A stretch of 64,000 bases of DNA from Promicromonospora sukumoe (GTDB taxonomy: Bacteria > Actinomycetota > Actinomycetes > Actinomycetales > Cellulomonadaceae), in the NCBI RefSeq assembly GCF_014137995.1, contig NZ_JACGWV010000001.1, positions 2,356,001-2,420,000 of the forward strand, read 5' to 3'. Within the stretch, counting starts at the first letter, position 1. Every line of letters begins with the position of its first letter. A model generated the notes under the pieces. It saw nothing but the letters and a program-made list of their open reading frames with translations, did not search any database and was not told the origin of the DNA. This document shows, one piece after another, positions 43,441 to 53,200 of the stretch. The position numbers and the translations under genes were made by a program.

Positions 43441-43472
43441 CGCGCGCCGTCGGGTCCTCCCGACGGCGCGCG
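43441..43472 (+). terminator. Strong intercistronic hairpin after the binding-protein gene
   Basis: CGCGCGCCGTCGGG (43441-43454), loop TCCT, CCCGACGGCGCGCG (43459-43472): 14 perfect GC-rich pairs between the binding protein and the first permease. A partial terminator or 3'-stabiliser here would give the usual excess of binding protein over permeases. Confidence 0.75.
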
Positions 43473-43500
43473 GCTGCGCCCACCCACCCGAGGTACCTAC

Positions 43501-44403
43501 ATGCTGAACAAACTGCGGCGAGTCGGGCCACCGCTGCTCATGCTCGCCCCGTCCCTGATCCTCCTCGGCGTCTTCGTCTACGGGCTGATCGCCGCCAACT
43601 TCACCACGTCCCTGACGGACAACCACACGGCGGCGCAGGCCACCGGGCAGCAGCCGGCCGTGCTCGTGTGGTTCACCAACTACGTCGACCTGCTGGCCAG
43701 CGAGGACTTCCAGCACTCGCTGATGAACCTCGTGCTGTACACGGTCGTGTTCCTCGTCGGGACCATGGTCATGGGCTTCCTGTGGGCGTGGATGCTCGAG
43801 AAGCCCATGAAGGGCGAGGGGCTGTTCCGGTCGGTCTACCTCTTCCCGATGGCGGTCTCGTTCGTCGCCTCCGGTGTGGTGTGGCGGTGGCTGCTCAACT
43901 CCAACCAGGACGAACAGGCCTCCGGCCTGAACCGGCTGTTCCAGATCGTCGGGCTCGACGCGCTGCAGAACAACTGGTGGAACAACGTCACGTTCGGCAT
44001 CATCGCCATCGCCATCCCGGCGATCTGGCAGCTCTCCGGCTACGTGATGGCGCTGTTCCTCGCCGGGTTCCGCGGCATCCCCGAGGAGCTGCGCGAGGCG
44101 GCCCGGATGGACGGCGCCTCGGAGTGGAAGCTGTACCGGCACGTGCTGTTCCCGCAGCTCTCGCCGGTCGCGCTGTCCGCGCTGATCATCATCGGCCACA
44201 TGTCGCTCAAGGCGTTCGACCTCATCATGTCGATCTCCAAGCCGGCCAACTACCAGACCAAGGTGCCGGCCGTGGACATGTTCGTGTTCAAGTCGAGCTT
44301 CGACTACGCGAACGCCGCCGCCGTCGGCTCGATCCTGCTGATCATCGTCGCGATCGTCATCGTGCCCTACCTGGTCCGCACGAACCGCGAGGAGAAGCGA
44401 TGA
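43501..44403 (+). CDS. CUT1 sugar ABC transporter permease 1 (MalF/UgpA-like)
   Basis: 300 residues, six membrane segments, and the EAA loop EELREAARMDGASEWKLYRHVLFP that docks the ATPase. GAGG upstream of ATG 43501 is the SD. Overlaps the second permease by four bases (ATGA). Confidence 0.9.
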   Translation: MLNKLRRVGPPLLMLAPSLILLGVFVYGLIAANFTTSLTDNHTAAQATGQQPAVLVWFTNYVDLLASEDFQHSLMNLVLYTVVFLVGTMVMGFLWAWMLEKPMKGEGLFRSVYLFPMAVSFVASGVVWRWLLNSNQDEQASGLNRLFQIVGLDALQNNWWNNVTFGIIAIAIPAIWQLSGYVMALFLAGFRGIPEELREAARMDGASEWKLYRHVLFPQLSPVALSALIIIGHMSLKAFDLIMSISKPANYQTKVPAVDMFVFKSSFDYANAAAVGSILLIIVAIVIVPYLVRTNREEKR

Positions 44404-45287
44404 CCGCCGAAGCCGAACAGCTCACCGCGCACCGCCCGGCGCCCGTCGCGCCGCGCGTGCACAAGGGCCGGTACTCGCTCGCGCGCACCCTGAAGTACGC
44501 GGCGCTGATCTTCTTCCTGGTCATCGTCCTGATCCCGGTTTACGTGCTGCTGGTGACCAGCTTCAAGGGCACCGGCGACGCCGACCCGAGCCGCGCCTGG
44601 GCCCTGCCCCAGATCTGGACCATGGACAACTGGGCCACGGCGTGGACCACGCTGGCGCCCGCGATCGGGCGCACCCTGGCGATCGTCGTGCCGAGCTCGA
44701 TCATCTCGGCGTTCCTCGGCTCGCTGAACGGGTTCGTGCTCTCCCGCTGGAGCTTCCGCGGCGCGGACATCGTGTTCACGCTGATCCTGTTCGGCATGTT
44801 CATCCCGTACCAGGCGGTGATGATCCCGCTGACCCAGCTCGTCCTGGACATCGGCATCCCCACGGGTGTGCCCACGCTGATCATGCTGCACGTGGTCTAC
44901 GGCATCCCGATCACGACGCTGATCTTCCGCAACTACTACCAGACCGTGCCGCACGAGCTCATCGAGGCCGGGCGCGTCGACGGCGCGGGCATGCTGCGCA
45001 CCTACTGGTCGATCGTGCTGCCCATCTCGATCCCCAGCTTCGTCGTGGTGCTCATCTGGCAGTTCACGTCGGCGTGGAACGACTTCCTGTTCGCGGTGTT
45101 CTTCTCGTCGTCGCAGAACGGCCCCGTGACCGTGGCGCTGAACAACCTCGCCAACGGCGCGCTGCTGCAGAACTACGGCGTCTCGATGGCCGGCGCGCTG
45201 TTCGCGTCGCTGCCGACCCTGCTGGTCTACATCATCCTCGGCAAGTACTTCGTCGGCGGCCTGATGTCGGGCTCGGTCAAGGGCTGA
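44400..45287 (+). CDS. CUT1 sugar ABC transporter permease 2 (MalG/UgpE-like)
   Basis: 295 residues, six membrane segments, EAA loop HELIEAGRVDGAGMLRTYWS and the C-terminal GALFASLPTLLVYIILGKYFVGGLMSGSVKG typical of MalG-type permeases. Last gene of the operon. Confidence 0.9.
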   Translation: MTAEAEQLTAHRPAPVAPRVHKGRYSLARTLKYAALIFFLVIVLIPVYVLLVTSFKGTGDADPSRAWALPQIWTMDNWATAWTTLAPAIGRTLAIVVPSSIISAFLGSLNGFVLSRWSFRGADIVFTLILFGMFIPYQAVMIPLTQLVLDIGIPTGVPTLIMLHVVYGIPITTLIFRNYYQTVPHELIEAGRVDGAGMLRTYWSIVLPISIPSFVVVLIWQFTSAWNDFLFAVFFSSSQNGPVTVALNNLANGALLQNYGVSMAGALFASLPTLLVYIILGKYFVGGLMSGSVKG

Positions 45288-45325
45288 CCCTTCCCGCCCT
45301 AGCCCCTCACCCCCACTCCCCCAGG

Positions 45326-45373
45326 ACGTGTCAGACGTACAGGTCACCCGGGTGACCTGTACGTCTGACACGT
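45326..45373. terminator. Perfect 48-bp palindrome between convergent genes
   Basis: Every base of the first half (starting ACGTGTCAGACGTACAGGTC) is matched in the second, with no loop at the centre (CACCCGGGTG). It ends one base before the stop codon of nhaA and 39 bases after the permease stop. Its relative at 50047-50096 has the same stem with compensatory changes. Confidence 0.85.
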
Positions 45374-47263
45374 TCAGTCCGTTTGGGGGGACGACGGCGT
45401 CGGGGCCGGGGCCGTCGTCTCCAGGGCGTGGATCAGGGACTGGGCGTCGTACGGGCCCGTGTGCCGGCGGCCGTTGACGAAGAACGTCGGCACGGCGGTG
45501 ACCTCCATGGCCTCGGCGTCGAGCACGTCGTCGCGCACCCGGCCGGCGACCTCCGGCGAGACCAGGTCCCGCTCGAACCGGTCGACGTCGAGCCCGAGCT
45601 CCGTGGCCCGCCGCACGATGTCGGACGGGAGCTGGTTCTCCTGGTCCAGCAGCAGGCTGCGCTCCATGTCGAAGAACTTGCCCTGCAGCGCCGCGGCCTC
45701 CGAGGCCTCGGCCGCCGCGACGGCGTTCGGGTGGTACCGGTCCAGCGGCGCGTGCCGCCAGACGTACCGCAGCCGGTCGCCGAGCTCGCGGTGCACCTCC
45801 TGGATGGCGCCCGACGCCTTGGAGCAGAACCCGCACTGGAAGTCGCCGTACTCCACCAGCGTGTACGGCGCGTCGACGGGACCGTACACGTGGTCGCGGG
45901 CTGGGTCGACGGGGCGCAGCAGCGTGGCGCCCGCCTCCTTGGACGGGTGCACGCGGTCGGAGATCTTGAAGATCACCGCGGCGAGCAGGAACGCGATGAC
46001 CGACGCCGTCAGCACGCCCACCCGGGCCTCGTTCTGCACCCCCGGGTCGTCGATGGCGAGGTCGACGATGAACAGCGAGATCGTGAAGCCGATGCCGCAC
46101 AGCGCGCCGCCCCCGGCGAGCCGGTCGAGCGACAGCCCGGGCCCGAGGTCGCCGATGCGGAAGACGCGCATGACCGTGCCCGAGCCCAGCACGCCGATGA
46201 ACTTGCCGACCACGAGGCCGATGATGATGCCCCAGGTGATGGCGGACCCGGCCGCCGCCGACAGGATCTCGGCGTTGATCTGCACGCCCGCGTTGGCCAG
46301 GGCGAACAGCGGCAGGATCACGTACGCCACGTACGGGGCGTAGGCGGTCTGGAGCCGCTCGTTGATCGAGATCGACTCGCGCAGGCTGTTCGCCGCGGCC
46401 CGCGCGTAGTCGCTGTTCGGCGACTGCCGGAACGTGCGCGCCAGCGTCAGCGCGTGCTCGACGTCGCGCCGGCTGGGCCGGTAGACCGGCACGAGCAGCG
46501 CGATGGCGACGCCCGCCAGGGTCGGGTGCACGCCCGAGGCCAGGAACGCGCCCCACACCACGATCGAGAGCGTGGCGTAGATGGGCCCGCGGCCCGTGGG
46601 CACGTACCGCGTGAGGTAGACGCCGACCAGGCCCACCGCCGCGATGAGCAGCGGCAGCGGGTCGAAGTTCTCGGTGTAGACCAGCGCGATGATGCTCAGG
46701 GCGCCGATGTCGTCCACGACCGCGAGCGCCAGCAGGAAGACTCTGAGCCGGCCGGGCGCGCGTGGCCCGATCAGGGCGAGCGCGCCGACGACGAACGCGG
46801 TGTCCGTGGAGATGACGATCCCCCAGGCGTGCTCCCAGCCGGAGCCTCGCGCGATGAGCACGTAGAGCACGGCGGGCACCACGAGCCCGGCGACGGCGGC
46901 GGCGACCGGGACCATGGCGCGCGACCAGCTCGTCAGCTCGCCGATGGCGAACTCGCGCCGCACCTCCAGGCCGACGGTGAAGAAGAAGATCGCCATGAGC
47001 GCGTCGTTGACCAGGGCGTGCAGCGTGAACTCGATCTGCAGGTCGCCGACGCCGAGGTTGAGGTGGGTCTCCCAGAACTCGCTGTACGACTCGTAGGAGA
47101 CGTTGGCCCAGACGATCGCCGCGACGGTGCCGAGCAGCAGGAGGAGCGCGCCGAGGCGGCTCTCGCCGAGCGAGCGGATCCAGACGGCGATCGAGGGCCA
47201 GCGGGGTCCCGGGTCGTGCGTCTCGGGGTCGGGCGACCGCTCGATAATGGTCAGGTTCGCCAT
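45374..47263 (-). CDS. nhaA: Na+/H+ antiporter NhaA fused to a DsbA-like thioredoxin domain
   Basis: 629 residues. The first ~420 are NhaA: eleven or so membrane segments, the adjacent aspartates in LALAVVDDIGALSIIALVYT that bind Na+/H+, FFFTVGLEVRREF, and GALCGIGFTISLFI. A cytosolic thioredoxin-fold domain follows (about 440-620) with DFQCGFCSKAS as its CxxC site and VTAVPTFFVNG as the cis-Pro loop. ATG 47263 has AGGAG as SD. NhaA-thioredoxin fusions are known in actinobacteria, where redox control of the antiporter is assumed, not shown. The 175-base gap upstream holds its promoter. Confidence 0.92.
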   Translation of the reverse strand: MANLTIIERSPDPETHDPGPRWPSIAVWIRSLGESRLGALLLLLGTVAAIVWANVSYESYSEFWETHLNLGVGDLQIEFTLHALVNDALMAIFFFTVGLEVRREFAIGELTSWSRAMVPVAAAVAGLVVPAVLYVLIARGSGWEHAWGIVISTDTAFVVGALALIGPRAPGRLRVFLLALAVVDDIGALSIIALVYTENFDPLPLLIAAVGLVGVYLTRYVPTGRGPIYATLSIVVWGAFLASGVHPTLAGVAIALLVPVYRPSRRDVEHALTLARTFRQSPNSDYARAAANSLRESISINERLQTAYAPYVAYVILPLFALANAGVQINAEILSAAAGSAITWGIIIGLVVGKFIGVLGSGTVMRVFRIGDLGPGLSLDRLAGGGALCGIGFTISLFIVDLAIDDPGVQNEARVGVLTASVIAFLLAAVIFKISDRVHPSKEAGATLLRPVDPARDHVYGPVDAPYTLVEYGDFQCGFCSKASGAIQEVHRELGDRLRYVWRHAPLDRYHPNAVAAAEASEAAALQGKFFDMERSLLLDQENQLPSDIVRRATELGLDVDRFERDLVSPEVAGRVRDDVLDAEAMEVTAVPTFFVNGRRHTGPYDAQSLIHALETTAPAPTPSSPQTD

Positions 47264-47438
47264 CTTTTCTCCTGTTTCGCGCGTCGCCACGGCCGGTCAG
47301 CATGAAAAGTAGTGATTCTTGCCGCTCAGATTAGTGCGCGATCCCCATGGTTCCGCGGGTTTTCACCCGCCCGACGACGCGCGCCCGCGCTCCCGGTGAC
47401 GCCCGCGCCGGCACTCGCCCGGGGACTCAACCGGCGAC

Positions 47439-47909
47439 TCAGCCGGCATCCTGCGCGACCCACCCGGGCGCGTCGGGGCGCACCGCGCCGTCGCCGACCA
47501 GCGTGGTGAGGCGTTCCTCGAGCAGGGCGAGCTCCGTGGTGCCGATCCGCCGCTCCCACGCCTCGCGCAGCCCGTCGAAGATCGCCTCCCCCTGACGCAG
47601 CACGTCGAAGCCGAGCTCGGTCACCCGCAGCCGCTTGCGCCGGGCGTCGGCGGGGTCGGCCTCGCTGGAGACGTAGCCGCGGTCCACGAGGACCGCGATC
47701 GTCTTCGCCGCCGCCTGCTTCGAGACGGACGTGCGCCGGCCCACCTCGGAGGCGCTGTCGGCGCCCGCGGCGACGGCCCGCATCACGAAGTCGTGGACCG
47801 GGCGGAAGTCGTCGTAGCCGCGTGCGGCCAGCTCGGCCGTCGCGGCGTCCACGAGCGTGCGGTAGCCGCCCAGGAGCAGAAGGGCGAGGTCGGCGCCGGA
47901 TCGAGACAT
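47439..47909 (-). CDS. MarR-family regulator
   Basis: 156 residues with a winged helix at about 45-105 ([45 protein letters not shown]). Divergent from an epoxide hydrolase-like gene with two dyads between them, so it likely represses that gene in response to its substrate. Confidence 0.88.
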   Translation of the reverse strand: MSRSGADLALLLLGGYRTLVDAATAELAARGYDDFRPVHDFVMRAVAAGADSASEVGRRTSVSKQAAAKTIAVLVDRGYVSSEADPADARRKRLRVTELGFDVLRQGEAIFDGLREAWERRIGTTELALLEERLTTLVGDGAVRPDAPGWVAQDAG

Positions 47910-47938
47910 GGCGTCAGCCTATGTGGCCGCTGGACAAA

Positions 47939-47976
47939 GACAACTTGGTTGACTAGTTTTAGACAACCACGTTGTC
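47939..47976. promoter_or_regulatory. Two MarR-type operators GACAAC-N3-GTTGTC
   Basis: GACAAC-TTG-GTTGAC at 47939-47953 (one mismatch) and GACAAC-CAC-GTTGTC at 47962-47976 (perfect), 23 bp apart, in the gap between the divergent MarR and hydrolase genes. A TTGACT -35-like box lies between them. Confidence 0.8.
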
Positions 47977-48008
47977 GATCTATCGCTCGCCCCCAGGAGA
48001 TGACCCGC

Positions 48009-49028
<1,020 letters not shown>

Positions 49029-49043
49029 CCTACGCTGACCCCC

Positions 49044-50045
49044 ATGGCCCCCGATCCCGAGCCCGAGCTCGACAGCGACTTCCAGGCCGTCGGGATCGAC
49101 GACGACACCCGCCTCGTCTACCGGTACGTGCTCGCGCAGGGCACGGTGCGGGTGGAGGACGTCGGGGCGGAGGTGCCGCTGGAGGGCACGGACCCGGCCG
49201 GGATGCTGGCGCGGCTGCGCGCGGCGGGCCTGATCAACCGCACGAGCGGGAACGACGGCGAGTACACCGCGGTGGACCCGCGCGTGGCCCTGCGGGCGCT
49301 GACCGACCGCACGGCGGCGCAGCTCGACCGGGTCCGGTCCACCATCCCGGACCTGGCCGGGCTGTTCGAGCAGACGTCCGACGTCGCCGGCTCGGGCGCG
49401 GGGGTGCACGTGATCGACGACCCGGCGCTGATCGGCGCCTGGTACACGCGCATGGAGCACGAGGTCACGGGCGAGTTCATGGCCTTCGACCGGCCGCCGT
49501 ACGTGCTCGCGGACGAGAACCCCGTCGAGCCGCTCGCCCTGGCGCGCGGCGTGCAGTGGCGGGCCGTGTACGCGGCGGAGGTGCTGGACCTGCCGGGAGC
49601 GTGGGCGGAGCTGCGGCACGCGGCGTCGGTGGGCGAGCAGGCCCGGATCGCGCGGTCGCTGCCCACCAAGCTCGCCATCGCGGACCGGCGCACGGCGCTG
49701 GTCAGCTCGAACCTCGACCCGCAGCACCCGGGCGCCGTCGTCGTCGAGGGTGGGCCGCTCGTGGACCTGCTGGTCGCGACGTTCGAGGCGGTGTGGGCCG
49801 ACGCCGTCGAGATCCCGCCCGCCGACAGCCTCGCGGGCGCCACTGCCCCGGACCGCGGTCCGGGCAAGGACGACCGGGCGCTGCTCGCCCTGCTCGGCTC
49901 GGGGGCCAAGGACGAGGCGATCGCGCGCGAGCTCGGCCTCTCGGAGCGGACGCTGCGGCGCCGCAGCGCGGACCTCCTGCGGCGCCTGGGCGCCGCCAAC
50001 CGCTTCCAGGCGGGGGTCCAGGCGGTCCGCAAGGGCTGGCTCTGA
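49044..50045 (+). CDS. TrmB-like/LuxR-type HTH regulator
   Basis: 333 residues. A winged-helix-like N-terminus (about 20-70, LVYRYVLAQGTVRVEDVGAEV), a central domain of unknown ligand (about 95-250) and a C-terminal LuxR-type HTH (LLGSGAKDEAIARELGLSERTLRRRSADLLRRLGAANRFQAG). This layout is common in Streptomyces-type regulators, with few functions known. The subtilase gene follows on the same strand, separated by a long hairpin. Confidence 0.8.
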   Translation: MAPDPEPELDSDFQAVGIDDDTRLVYRYVLAQGTVRVEDVGAEVPLEGTDPAGMLARLRAAGLINRTSGNDGEYTAVDPRVALRALTDRTAAQLDRVRSTIPDLAGLFEQTSDVAGSGAGVHVIDDPALIGAWYTRMEHEVTGEFMAFDRPPYVLADENPVEPLALARGVQWRAVYAAEVLDLPGAWAELRHAASVGEQARIARSLPTKLAIADRRTALVSSNLDPQHPGAVVVEGGPLVDLLVATFEAVWADAVEIPPADSLAGATAPDRGPGKDDRALLALLGSGAKDEAIARELGLSERTLRRRSADLLRRLGAANRFQAGVQAVRKGWL

Positions 50046-50046
50046 C

Positions 50047-50096
50047 GACGTGTCAGACACACAGGTCCCCCGAGTGACCTGTGTGTCTGACACGTC
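50047..50096. terminator. 21-bp-arm hairpin, ACGTGTCAGAC family
   Basis: Arms at 50047-50067 and 50076-50096 pair perfectly around an 8-base loop, one base after the regulator's stop codon. The stem is that of 45326-45373 except that the GT/AC pair in the middle is AC/GT here. Confidence 0.8.
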
Positions 50097-50236
50097 GGTG
50101 GGGCGGGGCGGGGCGGGGTGAAAAGTGCCCTCCCGCGTGACGCCCATGTAAAACCTTGCGGCCGGTACCGGCCAGTGGCCACATCCGGCCATTCCGCCCA
50201 TTGCCCACGCAGGGTAGCGCGGACTAGACAGCCCTC

Positions 50237-53200
50237 ATGCAACCTCTGCCCTCCGGCCGACGCCGGGGTCTCCTGCTCGGGAGCACCCTCGTCTCGGCCT
50301 CACTGGTCCTGTCACCCGGCGTCGCCGTCGCGGCCCCGGCCGCACCCGACGCCGACCCGGTGCGCGTCATCATCGAGCTCGACTCCCCCACCGCCGCCGA
50401 CGTCGTCGGCGAGGAGGCTGTCGCCGCCGCCCGCACCGGGTCCGGCTCCGCCCGGGCGCGCAGTGCCTTCGCCGCGGACTACCGCGCCGCCGTCGACGAG
50501 GTCGAGGAGGCCCAGCAGGGCGTCACCGCCTGGGCCGAGCAGCGCGACGTCGAGCTCGAGAAGCCCGAGTCCGTCACCGGCCTGCTGTCCGCCGTCGTCG
50601 CCACCGTGGACCCCGCGGACCTCGCCGAGCTGCGCTCCGCCCCCGGCGTCGCGCGCGTCACCGAGAGCGCCGCGGTGCGCATCCTCGGCGACGAGGCGAA
50701 CATCCCCGCCACCGGCGCGCCCCAGGTCTGGGAGCGCGACGACGCCGACGGCGCCCCCGTCACGGGCGACGGCCGCACCGTGGCGATCATCGACACGGGC
50801 ATCGACTACACGCTGGCCGACCTCGGCGGCGGGTTCGGCCCCGGCCACCGCGTGGCCGACGGCTACGACTTCGTCAACGACGACGCCGACCCCATGGACG
50901 ACCACATGCACGGCACGCACGTGGCCGGCATCGTCGGCGCGGGCGGCGACAACCTCACGGGCATGGCGCCCGACGTGACGCTCACGGCCTGGAAGGCCAT
51001 GGACGCCAACGGCGGCGGCACCACCGAGGACCTGCTGCTCGCGCTGGAGGCCGCGACCGACCCGCTGGGCGACTACCCGGCCGACGTCGTGAACATGAGT
51101 CTCGGCACGCCCGGCGACGGCACCGACCCGCTGGGCCGCGCCTCGACCGCCGCCGTGCGGCAGGGCGTCGTCGTCGTGGCCGCTGCCGGCAACGCCGGCC
51201 CCTACGACCAGACCGTCAGCTCGCCGGCCGCCGCCGAGGGCGTCATCGCCGTCGGCGCGCAGGTCACCGGTGTGTCCGACCCGACGCTCACACTGGCCGG
51301 CGCCAAGCGCGGCGACGCGGCCCGTCCGCTGGACGTCACGCGCTTCCCGATGTCGGCCAACCCGCCGGCCAAGGGCATCACGGCCCGCCTGGTCGACGTC
51401 GGCGACGGCTTCGAGGAGGAGGACTACGAGCAGGCCGGCGACGTGCGCGGCGCGATCGTCGTCATCCAGAGCCTGACGGTCGGCTCGCTGGGCGAGGTGC
51501 TCGGCCCGCACCTGCTGCAGGCCCAGCTCGCCGAGGAGCACGGCGCCGTGGGCGCCCTGCTGTACTCGCCGAGCCCGACCGACCCCGCCGGCGAGGGCGG
51601 CGCGGGCCCGCAGGGCTCCGCGAGCATCCTGGCCGGCGGCGGCTTCGACCTGCGCCGCGAGTCCCTGGTCATGATGAACATCAGCTCGGCCCAGTACCAG
51701 ACCTTCAAGGCGGAGGTCGCGGCCGGCACCGCGCGCGGCACCATCGGCTCGGTCGACCAGACCGACACGATCACGGACTTCAGCTCCCGCGGCCCGAGCG
51801 ACGCCATGACGCTCAAGCCCGAGATCGTGGCGCCGGGCTTCGAGATCATGTCCGACATCCCGGCCATGTTCGAGGTGGACGGCGACCAGTACCGCATGTC
51901 CGGCACCTCGATGGCGGCGCCGCACGTCGCCGGGGCCGCGGCCCTGCTGGCCCAGGCCCGTCCCGAGCAGAACGCCGAGCAGCTCCGCGCGAGCCTCATC
52001 GGCAGCGCGCAGCCCCTGGACTCCGACGACGCCGAGGTGTCGCCGTCCGCCCAGGGCGCCGGCAAGCTCGACGTCGCCGCCGCCGTCGACCAGCAGGTCA
52101 CGGCCGCGCCCGACGCCCTCTCCCTGGGGCTCGCCGACATGGGCTCCAAGCCGGCCCGCACCAGCACCGTGGTGCTGCGCAACGCCGGCACGAAGGCCGT
52201 CACCGTCAAGCTCGCGGCGAAGCCCGCCGCGACGAGCACGGGCGAGGCCGAGCTGTCCGCCCGCCAGGTCAAGATCCCGGCCGGGCGCAGCGCGTCCATC
52301 GACCTCACGGTCACCCCGGACACCCACGCCCCGGACGCGGGCGACACCGAGACCTCGGGCGTCGTGGTCGGCACCGTCTCCGACGGCACGACCGTGCGCA
52401 TCCCCTACGCCGCCTACGTGCGGCCGCTGCAGGTGCAGTCCTCGCCGTCTCTCGCGACGGGGAGCACCGACGTCTTCGTCTACGCGCCCATGACGCCCGA
52501 GACGACACCGACCGCGACGGCGACCGCGCCGTCCGGCGAGAAGTACACCGCGGCCCTGAGCCCCGTCAGCTCCAGCCCCGGCTGGTTCCGCGGCACCGTG
52601 CCGCTCGACGAGCCCGGCACCTACGCGATCGACGCCCGCGCGACCGTCACCGGCCGCACCCTGACCGGTACCGGTGGCGTGCAGTCCGAGGGCACCGACC
52701 AGCCCGGCGCGTGGGAGCAGGTCGGCCTGACGGGCGCGGCCCGCGAGCTGGCGACCTCGCCCACGGCCCCGGGGACGGGCCTGGCGATGGCCGGGTCCGG
52801 CGTGCACCCGTTCGTCACCTCGGACTACGGCCAGACCTGGCAGCGGGTGCGCAGCATGCCCGTCGCCGACGGCTGGGGCATCCCCGTGGCCGACACCACG
52901 ACGCCCGGCGGGTTCTACGTGGCCCTGAACGGCGCCGCCGGCAAGGTCACCCTGGACCCCAGCTACTCCGGCCGCATCGTGCACACGCCCGACGCCGGGG
53001 CCACGTGGACCGTCCTGCCGTTCCCGGACGTCGCGATCAGCGAGCTCGTCGCCCACGGTGACACGCTCGCCGCGATCAGCGACGACGGCCTCTACCTCAG
53101 CCGGGACGGCGGGCAGCGCTGGCGCCGCGTCGCCCCGGAGTGGAGCGGCAACGTGTCCGGCGCCGCGTTCGCCGGCGACGACCTGCTCATCGCCACCTAC

